This document shows, in pieces, positions 37,801-45,711 of a stretch of 64,000 bases of DNA. The stretch's first letter is position 1, and the number at the start of each line of letters is the position of its first letter. A program made the translations under genes and the position numbers. Source of the DNA: Helicovermis profundi (GTDB taxonomy: Bacteria > Bacillota > Clostridia > Peptostreptococcales > Acidaminobacteraceae); assembly GCF_033097505.1 (NCBI RefSeq), contig NZ_AP028654.1, forward strand, positions 78,001 through 142,000, written 5' to 3'. The notes under the pieces were generated by a model. The model searched no databases and was not told the DNA's origin. It worked only from the letters and a program-made list of their open reading frames with translations.

Positions 37801-40511
37801 CAGCGACTTATGGTGGACAAAGTGGTACGTATCCTATGGTTGTAACAAATATTGATGTAAGTCCAACTACAATTCAAACATTAGAAGCTGGAGTTAGGGT
37901 AATTAAAATTAGTGGTATTGATACATCGATAGGTTTAAGCAATATATCAATATCGGTTGGAGGAATTTCAGTAACTCCTGTAATAGATAATGGTTATTTT
38001 GCTTTTACAGTTCCAAGTGGAATTTCATCAGGTGTTAATGCAGTAAATATTACGGCAGGTGGAAATGAGTATGTATCAAGTATATCTGTATTATCAAGTA
38101 CAATCAGCCTTAGTAAGTCAATTGTTTCGGTAGGATATGATACTTTTAATATGGTTATTTCTTCGAAAAATATTGACTTAGATGATTCAACAAATAAGCC
38201 ATCGATAGTAGTTGGGACTAATGTTATTTCAGCTAGTAATGTAACTATTAATGAATCAGATGATACAATTACTTTCCCACTTTCATCAGGTTTAGATGCA
38301 GCTTCTTATAATATAACCTTGACTTTCTCAGAAGGAAAATATTTAGGACATACAATTCAAGATCAGTTTATAGTTGCTAAAACTATAGAATTCAGTACTG
38401 AAGGTTCAAGTAGCTTGAATGTTGGGACTTCGATTGACCTACTTTTAACTGCATTTGATGGTACAAATACAGTCGATATTACAAGTAGTGTAGGCTGGGA
38501 AAGCAGTGATACAAGTGTTGCAACTGTACAAAATGGTAGAGTTCAAGGTATAAGTTCAGGAACTGCAACTATTACAGTAACATATGAGGGACAATCTGTT
38601 ACAAAATTAATAATTGTAAATGATACATCAAGTTCATCTACCGATTCAAGTTCTGATAAAAAAGAAAGTTCGGGTGGAGTTTATGTTCCAATTGTTTCGA
38701 CAGATACTACTTTGAATCTTGCAGATGAAGTATTAAATAATATTAAAAATGCATCAACACAAGATGCTAAAAGTGATGTAGTGACATTAAGTGTTAATGC
38801 TGCTGAAACACTAAAAGATAAAACGCTATCAGATGTTAAAGCACAAGACTTAACTAGAAATGTATTTGATGCTGTTGGAATACTTTTAAGTAAAGAAAAT
38901 TTAAGTAATAGTGATATCGCATCTGCTACTCAAGATACTTCAAAAGTGATTCAGTCTCTTGTTGAAAGAAAAAATTTAGATCCTGAAGTTGCTTTAAAAT
39001 GGAGTAATAGTATGATAGATGATATTGCAATTAAAACATTTACTTTTATTAAAGATGATGCTAAATTATCTACTAAAGTATCTGAAGATATTTTAGATAA
39101 TGTAATTGTAAATACTATTTCTTTAAATATATCATCTAAAGAAGCACAAAATCTTATGGAAAAATTTGTAGATCAAACAGCTTCTGTAGCTATAAAGTCT
39201 GATAAAAATAATATAAATTCAGGTGATTTAAAAGACAAACTAGTTAAAGTTGCAGAAAATGTTGTTACAAAAGCTGGAACAATAAAATCTGATGATTTAA
39301 GTATTAATGAAAATATTAATGATGCCAGCATAGTAGTAAGTGAAGCAAATTTAAAATTAGCAGCTCAAAATGCTGTTAAAATGAAGAAAGATATGAAACA
39401 ATTATTTATAGATAATCAAATGGCGGATGTTTCGGGATCTGTTAACGCTACTATTAGTATGGATATTCCTAATAAAATTCAAAGCAAAAAAGAAGTAAAT
39501 ATTGATATTAATAATAAATCATTAAAACTTCTAAGTTCGATAAATGTAGATCTTTTATTGAATGTTAAGGGCGTAGAATTTGAAATTCCGACTGAAGGTA
39601 TTCAGTCCTCAGAAGAAAATGTAAATGTTAAAGTAACAAATAAAGAGGTATCAAATAATAAAAAAGAACAGCTTACTTCAAACATTAATAATTCCGAGGG
39701 TGGTAAAATTGTAAGCATAGGAAAACTTTACGATTTTAGTGTAAGTTATAAAAATGATGAAGGTAAAGATGTTAAATCTTTAGTTTCTAAACCGAAAATT
39801 ACAATTCCTGTTATAGGGATTGATTTGACTAGCGAAAATATTGAAAAGTTGAATGTTTATGTTTATAATATGGAAAATGGAAAGTGGGATTTTGTTAGAT
39901 CAAAATTAAATGCAAATACAAAAACCTTATCATTTGATCCACCGCACTTTAGTATTTATACTGTTATGGAGTATAAAAAAACCTTTGATGACATTGAGAA
40001 TCATTGGGCTAAAGATACTATAGAAATTATGGCATCAAAGCATATTACCAATGGTATTTCTGAAAATATTTATGGACCAGACAAGACTATGACACGTGCT
40101 CAATTTGCAACGCTTTTGGTCAAAGCTTTAAATTTAGATGGTGTTTGGACAAAAAAATTTAAAGATGTTAAAGAAGGTAGTTGGTATCATGATTATGTAT
40201 GTTTAGCAGCAAAATATGGTATTGTTAATGGCGTTGGAAATGATATGTTTGATCCAAATTCTAATGTTACGAGAGAAGAAATGGCAGTAATGATTGCAAA
40301 TGCTTACAAAAACATAAAAGGTCGTGAAATTAAAGGAACTATGGCGAGCTTTAATGATAATGATGAAATTAGTAGCTGGGCAAGAAAGGCTGTTGATGGA
40401 GCTCTTTATAATGGAATAGTAACTGGTTTTAATGATAATAATTTTAAACCAAAAGATACTACTACAAGAGCTCAAGGTATTGTTGTTTTAAAAAGATTAT
40501 TAGATCAATAA
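34872..40511 (+). CDS. Large SLH-anchored surface protein with TIG-like and Big_2 domains
   Basis: A 1879-residue secreted protein. The signal peptide includes FISVVCVLLILLMNFNGSVSEA. Residues about 40-800 are repeated Ig-like (TIG-type) domains with the recurring strand ITGTNTGF or VGTNSSF. Residues about 820-1010 and 1165-1250 are bacterial Ig-like Big_2 domains (WNSSDTGVATVSGG, GTTTISATYDGQ; WESSDTSVATVQNG, GTATITVTYEGQ). A Ser/Asp-rich linker follows near 1255, then a helical region. Three clear SLH modules end the protein, near 1705, 1760 and 1822 (FDDIENHWAKDTIEIMASK, FKDVKEGSWYHDYVCLAAK, FNDNDEISSWARKAVDGAL). GAAGGTG precedes the ATG. A strong terminator follows. It probably anchors in the wall and may assist the anchorless 2756-aa neighbour. 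Confidence 0.93.
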   Translation: MMQHNYKFSKRLASMFISVVCVLLILLMNFNGSVSEAVDGVTFTVTPSYSSSALLPQIVTVTADKTAFTVGSAFPALVSSSGVSQSLSIIESSATVIKFSIPIGVDNGTYSIIIGDPAGDTGSGQKYYNAGNFIIADPTITTTTPFTSIAKDYDSQQTVSIVGQYTNFSLGKTTVELLQNDTVKETASVTTVTDGTSNTQTLTFKVSTGLTSGDYDVRITTDKEVINVTNGIKVRSTPSIVTDTKTLNAGYSLTAINITGTNTGFDSSTKVQILDSDGAETGKAGTPAITNSTAIAMNVSTGLSVGTYTIQVKTGSETATTTLVVNNPTGLIKKQSDESVVSSLGKYYPQQTLKLVGTNSSFASGETTLSVFKGSTKLENSTEQIVGTPSISGQEISFTLAKWTSTIGIGDLTITATTGSEVVSATLSVVDPTISLGFNTTAVSGTALADGYKGFTLDVNGTNTTFTADTTITVLNGSSTDVATGESYTSATKISATLAAGLPTGSYTVSVDIDGDSSTSDVITTTFTVATSASIENISPKSVLRTGTVAKTITVIGTNTHFESGTPTIDIIGVSGETTQNVNVIDDTTLKFDLIPNTITENGTYDISVETNSATISETASKTSALIASNNGITLDNGIYYTLELGNKTLGINAEGFTFGDTIVLKIDGNVISSSDYNKTSSKITYTLPKNLSEGIVDISIDNNNDSSIDYETSISIVKSKQTSYDPAYKVFGYTDKSVVIQGNDTLVFTSSTKPTVTVASQLVDSSDVTVDETSNILTLALPTGLSASYPTIDLTWASGDYSGNTLTISDYQIKNEISDLQLWIDGSLAGDKAVYQNDSSTFSYTATGTIVNGSASNNKTSTSIWNSSDTGVATVSGGVVSIVGAGTTTISATYDGQTDSISFTVFGPTSISVTDSSSSIKIAEDIQLVATAIYGDGTSEVITNNANWTASNSNITLSSITKGLVTGSSVGEATVTATYGGQSGTYPMVVTNIDVSPTTIQTLEAGVRVIKISGIDTSIGLSNISISVGGISVTPVIDNGYFAFTVPSGISSGVNAVNITAGGNEYVSSISVLSSTISLSKSIVSVGYDTFNMVISSKNIDLDDSTNKPSIVVGTNVISASNVTINESDDTITFPLSSGLDAASYNITLTFSEGKYLGHTIQDQFIVAKTIEFSTEGSSSLNVGTSIDLLLTAFDGTNTVDITSSVGWESSDTSVATVQNGRVQGISSGTATITVTYEGQSVTKLIIVNDTSSSSTDSSSDKKESSGGVYVPIVSTDTTLNLADEVLNNIKNASTQDAKSDVVTLSVNAAETLKDKTLSDVKAQDLTRNVFDAVGILLSKENLSNSDIASATQDTSKVIQSLVERKNLDPEVALKWSNSMIDDIAIKTFTFIKDDAKLSTKVSEDILDNVIVNTISLNISSKEAQNLMEKFVDQTASVAIKSDKNNINSGDLKDKLVKVAENVVTKAGTIKSDDLSINENINDASIVVSEANLKLAAQNAVKMKKDMKQLFIDNQMADVSGSVNATISMDIPNKIQSKKEVNIDINNKSLKLLSSINVDLLLNVKGVEFEIPTEGIQSSEENVNVKVTNKEVSNNKKEQLTSNINNSEGGKIVSIGKLYDFSVSYKNDEGKDVKSLVSKPKITIPVIGIDLTSENIEKLNVYVYNMENGKWDFVRSKLNANTKTLSFDPPHFSIYTVMEYKKTFDDIENHWAKDTIEIMASKHITNGISENIYGPDKTMTRAQFATLLVKALNLDGVWTKKFKDVKEGSWYHDYVCLAAKYGIVNGVGNDMFDPNSNVTREEMAVMIANAYKNIKGREIKGTMASFNDNDEISSWARKAVDGALYNGIVTGFNDNNFKPKDTTTRAQGIVVLKRLLDQ

Positions 40512-40528
40512 AATTAATATTAACACTA

Positions 40529-40568
40529 AACAACCCATTAAAATAGAAATTAATGGGTTGTTTTTTTA
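40529..40568 (+). terminator. Terminator after the surface-protein cluster
   Basis: AACAACCCATTAA at 40529-40541 pairs with TTAATGGGTTGTT at 40550-40562 and runs into seven T. Confidence 0.93.
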
Positions 40569-40688
40569 GTTATTTAATTTAAAAATGTGTATTTTGGAAA
40601 AAAGTTATCAAAAATAATTTAATTTAAAAATAATTGAAATTAATACCTTGAAACCTTCTATGTTATAATAGTTTTAGGAGTGGTTATA

Positions 40689-42791
40689 ATGATTAAAAAT
40701 ATTAGTAATAAATCTTTACAGACAAAAATAATGCTTATGTTTTTTGTTATGTCAGTTGTACTTACCTTTTTTTTAGGAGTTGCATTTTATAAAAATACAT
40801 ATAATAATTATAGTGGATTTAAAAGGACTGAAATGATTACGCTTGCAAAAGAAACTGCAAATAAAATAGATAGGTTTTTATTTGAAAGAAACGCAGATCT
40901 TAAAGTGCTTGCTGATTCAAAAATTTTTTCTATGGATAATATACCGAGTGAAGCCAAACAGAGTTATATAAACAATGTTGTAAAAGCCTATAATACATAT
41001 GATAGTATAAGTCTAATAGATGATTATGGTAGTGTGATATTAACAACAAAAATTGATAAAAACATAGGTATATCTAATGATATTTTAAAAAGAATAATAA
41101 CGAATGAATCTTATATTTCAGATTTTATTTATGATGAAAAAACCGAAAAATATTTTTTAGTGTTTTCTAAAGTAATAGTTAATAAAAAAAATAAAAAAAT
41201 GGGATACATTGTAGAAAAAATGAATTTTGCTTCAATTTCAGAAATAATAGAAGGTGTAAAAATTGGAAAAACAGGCTATGCGATTTTAGAAAAGACTATA
41301 GAAAGTGAAAATGAAAATCAATATGGAAATATAATTATTGATGGACATAAATTTATAAGAGCTATTCATCCCATAAAAAAATATTATTCGCAAAAAAATG
41401 GATGGCTGGTTTCTGTAATACAACCCTATAATGAAGCTTTCTCAATTATGAATGATATAGAGAAATATTTTTTCTTTGTAATTATTATTTCAATAGTATT
41501 GTTATTTGCTTTTTCGCTTTTAATATCTTCTCAAATTACAAAACCAATTAAAAATCTTATGAATAGGATGAGTAAATTTACACTGAAAAACGAAAAATAT
41601 TCTTCAAGTAATATTACAAGTAATGAAATAAGAAAATTAACAGATTCATTTGATATTCTTCTTGAAGAACTTGAATTTATGATGCAAAGAGTACTTGAAA
41701 AATCAGGTGAATCTATATATATAGAAGAAATAAGAAAAAGTTTTGATCTTTTATTTAAGAGTATGCCTAATGGTATAATAACGGTAGATAGTAAAGGAAA
41801 TATTCGTAGTATAAATGATGTAGCTCTAAAAATTTTAGATGTTAGTGAAGATGAATTCGTAAATAAAAACCTATATAATGATTTCGGAGAAAAGCTTAAA
41901 AATTTTACTAAAGCATTGTCAATTTCCTTAGAATCAGATAATAGAATTAACGAAAAAATATGTTACTTAACATCTAGCAAAGATGAATTAATTCCATTTG
42001 TGTTTAGTACATTGAAACAGACGGATTTTAATGGAAACTTGATTGGTCTAACAGTAGTTATAAGAAATTTAGAAGACAAAAGAAGGTTTGAAGAAAGTAT
42101 ATCTAGGGCAAAAAAATTAACTGAACTCGGTGAACTTTCAGCTGGAGTTGCCCATGAGATAAGAAATCCTCTTGCTTCTATTAAAGGGTATGCACAAATA
42201 GCCTTGTATGAAACAAAAGAAAATAAACAATTAAATGAAGATATTTCAATTATTTTATCTGAAGTTGATAGACTTGACCAATTGATTGAAAGGTTTTTAA
42301 ATTTTGCAAATCCCAATAAACCTAACTATGATTATTGTCATATCAATAAAATTTTAAAAGAAACTGTAGAAATAATTGGTCATGATTTTGGCAAAAAAAA
42401 CATTTATGTTAATTTTGATTTAGATAAAAATGATTTAATTGAAATTGATTATGGACAGATAAAACAAGTGATGATAAATATTATTTTAAATTCAGTTCAG
42501 GCTATGCCAAAAGGTGGTAATTTAGATATTTCTTCGTTTTATTTTATAGGAAATGATATGTTGGAAATTCATATAAAAGATACTGGGGATGGAATTGAGA
42601 AAGATAAAATTGAGGATATTTTTAAACCGTTTTTTACTACTAGAAGTAGTGGAACTGGTCTTGGACTTGCAATTTGTTCGAGAATTATTGAATATCATAA
42701 TGGAGTTATTGAAGTTGAAAGTATTAAAAATGAAGGAAGTAAATTTATTATAAAAATTCCAGCAAGAAATGGAGTGAAAAGTGATGTGTGA
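40689..42791 (+). CDS. NtrB-like sensor histidine kinase with extracellular Cache domain
   Basis: A 700-residue membrane kinase. A first transmembrane helix lies at about residues 10-32 (IMLMFFVMSVVLTFFLGVAF). An extracellular Cache-type sensor lies at about 35-255. A second helix lies near 258-285 (YFFFVIIISIVLLFAFSLLI), then HAMP, a PAS domain near 355-460, HisKA with GVAHEIRNPLASIKG (phospho-His near residue 488), and a HATPase with the N box (NIILNSVQAM), G1 (KDTGDGI) and G2 (TGLGLAI). The ATG at 40689 has TAGGAG eight bases upstream; a GTG at 40680 overlaps that site. It overlaps the response regulator gene by 8 bases. Adjacent amt suggests nitrogen or amino-acid sensing; the ligand is unknown. 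A TGTTATAAT extended -10 lies at 40661-40669. Confidence 0.92.
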   Translation: MIKNISNKSLQTKIMLMFFVMSVVLTFFLGVAFYKNTYNNYSGFKRTEMITLAKETANKIDRFLFERNADLKVLADSKIFSMDNIPSEAKQSYINNVVKAYNTYDSISLIDDYGSVILTTKIDKNIGISNDILKRIITNESYISDFIYDEKTEKYFLVFSKVIVNKKNKKMGYIVEKMNFASISEIIEGVKIGKTGYAILEKTIESENENQYGNIIIDGHKFIRAIHPIKKYYSQKNGWLVSVIQPYNEAFSIMNDIEKYFFFVIIISIVLLFAFSLLISSQITKPIKNLMNRMSKFTLKNEKYSSSNITSNEIRKLTDSFDILLEELEFMMQRVLEKSGESIYIEEIRKSFDLLFKSMPNGIITVDSKGNIRSINDVALKILDVSEDEFVNKNLYNDFGEKLKNFTKALSISLESDNRINEKICYLTSSKDELIPFVFSTLKQTDFNGNLIGLTVVIRNLEDKRRFEESISRAKKLTELGELSAGVAHEIRNPLASIKGYAQIALYETKENKQLNEDISIILSEVDRLDQLIERFLNFANPNKPNYDYCHINKILKETVEIIGHDFGKKNIYVNFDLDKNDLIEIDYGQIKQVMINIILNSVQAMPKGGNLDISSFYFIGNDMLEIHIKDTGDGIEKDKIEDIFKPFFTTRSSGTGLGLAICSRIIEYHNGVIEVESIKNEGSKFIIKIPARNGVKSDV

Positions 42792-44118
42792 TACTAATAT
42801 ATTAATTGTTGAAGATGAAAGAAACTTAGCCTTATTAATTAAAAGAGTATTAGAGAAAGAGGGCTATAATGCTTTATTGGCTGAAAATGGTAAAAAAGCA
42901 CTAGAAATACTGGAAATTAATAGTATAGATATAATTATAACTGATATAAAAATGCCTGAAATGACAGGAATAGAACTTCTTAGTAAGATAAAGTCAGTTG
43001 ATTCAAGTATAGAAGTTATTATTATGACTGCGTTTGCAACTCTTGAAACAGCCATTAATGCAATTAAAATGGGTGCAAGAGATTATATAAGAAAGCCCTT
43101 TAATTTAGAGGAAATCGTTAAGGCGGTAAAAAAAACAGAATTAGTATTTAAAGAAAACGACTTTATAAATACGAATCAAAGTGATTTTGAGAATTTAATG
43201 GTTTCGACTAGTCCTAAAATGAAAGAATTGGTAAAAATGATTGATAAAATATCTAAAAGTGTTGCTACTGTATATATTAATGGAGAAACTGGAGTTGGAA
43301 AAGAATTAGTAGCTAGGGCTATTCACGAAAATAGCGACAGAAAAGATAATCCTTTTATCAAAGTAAATTGCTCTGCTCTTCCAGAAACATTACTTGAAAG
43401 TGAATTGTTTGGTTATGAAAAAGGAGCTTTTACTGGAGCATATTCTCAGAAACTTGGAAGATTTGAACTTGCTGATGGTGGTACTATTTTTCTAGATGAA
43501 ATAGGAGATATTTCACCTCTTATACAGCTTAAGTTATTAAGGGTATTACAACAAAAGGAACTTGAGAGACTGGGAGGCACAACAACTATTCCGTTAGACG
43601 TTAGAATAATAACTGCTACAAATAAGAACTTAGAGGAACTAGTTAGTAAAGGTGTATTTAGAAAAGATCTATATTATAGACTTAATGTTATACCACTTTT
43701 TGTACCTCCACTTCGAGATAGGTTAGAAGATTTAGAAGAATTATTTGAAATATTTATATCGAAAACTTCTACAATACATCAAAAAGGGTGTAAAATTTTA
43801 TCAGAAGAAGCAAAGACGTGTTTAAAGAGTTATAAATGGCCAGGAAATGTGCGTGAACTTGAAAATATTATTGAAAGAGTTATAGTAATAACGGATGGGA
43901 ATGTTATAGGCAAAGAAGATTTACCGGATAGAATTTTGAATTTAAAAAAAGATAGCAACGAAAATAAATTGATAAATTTAAAAGAGAGTGTTGAGGAAGA
44001 AGCAATTAGAAAGGCTTTAAAAGAGTGCAATAATAATATAACAAAAGCCTCGGAAAAAATAGGACTTAGTAGAAGATCCATGCACAGAAAAATCAATAAA
44101 TACAATATACAATCGTAG
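42784..44118 (+). CDS. NtrC-family sigma-54 response regulator
   Basis: A 444-residue protein. The receiver domain (1-120) has acidic ED at 10-11, phospho-acceptor Asp54 (ITDIKMPEMTG) and Lys in YIRKPF. The AAA+ domain (about 140-375) has Walker A GETGVGKE, a canonical GAFTGA loop near residue 217 and Walker B GGTIFLDE. The Fis-type helix-turn-helix ends the protein (ITKASEKIGLSRRSMHRKINKY). The start is ATG at 42784 (or GTG at 42781), inside the end of the kinase gene with GGAG at 42771. The kinase is the obvious partner. The next gene, amt, has a perfect -24/-12 promoter and an upstream dyad, so amt is the likely target. Confidence 0.94.
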   Translation: MCDTNILIVEDERNLALLIKRVLEKEGYNALLAENGKKALEILEINSIDIIITDIKMPEMTGIELLSKIKSVDSSIEVIIMTAFATLETAINAIKMGARDYIRKPFNLEEIVKAVKKTELVFKENDFINTNQSDFENLMVSTSPKMKELVKMIDKISKSVATVYINGETGVGKELVARAIHENSDRKDNPFIKVNCSALPETLLESELFGYEKGAFTGAYSQKLGRFELADGGTIFLDEIGDISPLIQLKLLRVLQQKELERLGGTTTIPLDVRIITATNKNLEELVSKGVFRKDLYYRLNVIPLFVPPLRDRLEDLEELFEIFISKTSTIHQKGCKILSEEAKTCLKSYKWPGNVRELENIIERVIVITDGNVIGKEDLPDRILNLKKDSNENKLINLKESVEEEAIRKALKECNNNITKASEKIGLSRRSMHRKINKYNIQS

Positions 44119-44120
44119 AA

Positions 44121-44161
44121 AAAGAGACTTATTTGTCGCAGTGTGACAAACGAGTCTTTGT
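44121..44161. promoter_or_regulatory. Dyad upstream of amt, candidate NtrC-type enhancer
   Basis: TTTGTCGCAGTGTGACAAA at 44132-44150 is symmetric at 16 of 18 positions around a central base. Its centre is about 95 bp upstream of the expected start site, a standard enhancer distance. The flanks (AAAGAGACT and AGTCTTTG) extend the symmetry imperfectly, so it could also act as the terminator of the regulator gene, although no T run follows. Confidence 0.55.
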
Positions 44162-44208
44162 TAAATTAAGAATAAACTAATTATGGGTTGAAAAATCAAA
44201 ATAGTATT

Positions 44209-44224
44209 TGGCATAAAAATTGCT
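44209..44224 (+). promoter_or_regulatory. Sigma-54 (-24/-12) promoter of amt
   Basis: TGGCATAAAAATTGCT matches TGGCAYR-N4-TTGCW completely. The start site should be near 44236, giving a leader of about 128 nt. Confidence 0.9.
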
Positions 44225-44307
44225 AGTATATAAAGAGGAATTATATTTATCTTGATTTGCATTGTGGATATTAAACATAAAACAATGTTATTTTAGGTTA
44301 GCTCAGA

Positions 44308-44338
44308 GGAAAGTAGTATGGTGAATTTTTCCAGAGCG
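44308..44338 (+). promoter_or_regulatory. Stem-loop in the amt leader
   Basis: Within the leader, GCTC-AGA-GGAAA pairs with TTTTTCC-A-GAGC around a loop GTAGTATGGTGAA. The GGAAAGTAG segment resembles part of the glutamine riboswitch core, but the conserved 3' part is missing. I call it only an unassigned structured leader. Coordinates are approximate. Confidence 0.4.
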
Positions 44339-44363
44339 AATAATTTATATTGGAGGGGAAATA

Positions 44364-45575
44364 ATGAATTTTGATGTTGGAAGTACGGCGTTTATGCTAA
44401 TTGCTACAAGCTTAGTAATGCTAATGACTCCAGGACTTGCGTTTTTTTATGGTGGACTAGTTGGAAGAAAAAGTGTTCTAACTATAATGATGCAAAGTTT
44501 TGTTTCTTTAGGAATTACTACGATTTTGTGGTACACAATTGGATTTTCACTATGCTTTAGTGGGGATATTGGTGGTATTATAGGTAATTTAGATTTAGCG
44601 TTTTTAAGAGGTGTAACTATTAATGATGCTCATTCTGCAACTAATAACATTCCTTTACTTGTATTTATTGCTTATCAAATGATGTTTGCAGTTATTACAC
44701 CTGCACTTATTACAGGAGCTTTTGCAGATAGGATTAAGTTTAAAGCATATTTGATATTTGAAGTGTTATGGTTACTAATAGTTTATTTCCCATTCGTTCA
44801 TATGATTTGGGGTGGTGGAATTCTTGCACAATGGGGAGTTCTTGATTATGCTGGTGGTATTGTTGTACATGCAACTGCAGGTATGGCAGCACTTGCTTCA
44901 GTATTCTTTGTTGGTAAAAGAAAATCTACAAAAACAGAACCACATAGTGTTCCTTTAATTGCTATTGGTACTGCTTTATTATGGTTTGGATGGTATGGAT
45001 TTAATGCAGGTAGTGAGCTTCAAGTTGATGGAGTAACTGCTGCTGCTTTCTTAAATACTGATATTGCAGCTTCGTTTGCATCTATAACTTGGTTGATTAT
45101 TGAATGGAAAGTTACTGGTAAACCTAGATTTATTGGTTTCTTAACAGGAGCTGTTGCTGGACTTGCAACAATTACACCGGCAGCTGGTTATGTAGGTCAG
45201 GGGACTGCGGCAATTATAGGTATTACAGCAGGTGTGATTTGTTTCTTAGCTGTTGAATTTAAGAATAAAAAAGGCTGGGATGATGCTCTTGATGTATGGG
45301 GAGTCCACGGTGTTGGTGGAATAACAGGTGTTATTATGTTAGCTTTATTAGGTAACGTGGCTGTTAATCCTGCTGGAGCTAATGGTTTGTTTTATGGTGG
45401 AACTAATTTCTTCTTAGTTGAAGTTGGAGCTGTTTTATTTGCTGCTGTTTACGGATTTGTAATTTCTTATATAATTCTTAAGATTATTGATAAATTTGTA
45501 CCTGTAAGAATTGATCCGAATGATGAAGCTGAAATAGACGAAGTAGTTCACGGTGAAACTGCTTATTTAATTTAA
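44364..45575 (+). CDS. amt: Ammonium transporter (Amt/MEP/Rh family)
   Basis: A 403-residue integral membrane protein with eleven expected helices. It carries ammonium across the cytoplasmic membrane. The twin pore histidines are His169 (GGIVVHATAGMAAL) and His315 (VWGVHGVGGITGV). The N-terminal PGLAFFYGGLVGRKSVL and LLWFGWYGFNAGS blocks are typical. GGAGGGG precedes the ATG. No glnK/PII gene follows, which is unusual because amtB and glnK are commonly paired. Expression is probably activated through sigma-54 by the adjacent NtrBC-like pair. Confidence 0.97.
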   Translation: MNFDVGSTAFMLIATSLVMLMTPGLAFFYGGLVGRKSVLTIMMQSFVSLGITTILWYTIGFSLCFSGDIGGIIGNLDLAFLRGVTINDAHSATNNIPLLVFIAYQMMFAVITPALITGAFADRIKFKAYLIFEVLWLLIVYFPFVHMIWGGGILAQWGVLDYAGGIVVHATAGMAALASVFFVGKRKSTKTEPHSVPLIAIGTALLWFGWYGFNAGSELQVDGVTAAAFLNTDIAASFASITWLIIEWKVTGKPRFIGFLTGAVAGLATITPAAGYVGQGTAAIIGITAGVICFLAVEFKNKKGWDDALDVWGVHGVGGITGVIMLALLGNVAVNPAGANGLFYGGTNFFLVEVGAVLFAAVYGFVISYIILKIIDKFVPVRIDPNDEAEIDEVVHGETAYLI

Positions 45576-45600
45576 TAAAAAAATAAAATGTAAACTTTTT

Positions 45601-45633
45601 AGGGATTATATCTATTTGATATAATCCTTTTTT
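45601..45633 (+). terminator. Terminator after amt
   Basis: AGGGATTATATC pairs with GATATAATCCTTTT around TATTT and ends in six T. Confidence 0.92.
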
Positions 45634-45711
45634 ATGTGTTTTTTACTTTAGAGTTTGGTATACTTAGTGAGAAGAGTTTTTTAACAAATGAGATTATAGT
45701 GAGGTGGTATT

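Noticed and set aside
41963-42316. Antisense ORF of 117 codons inside the histidine kinase gene
   Set aside because: It overlaps the conserved HisKA region and is a shadow frame.
44308-44338. Glutamine riboswitch in the amt leader
   Set aside because: GGAAAGTAG and a GCTC/GAGC closing stem recall the motif, but the conserved 3' GAAG segment and second helix are missing and the class is not known from this group. Kept only as an unassigned hairpin.
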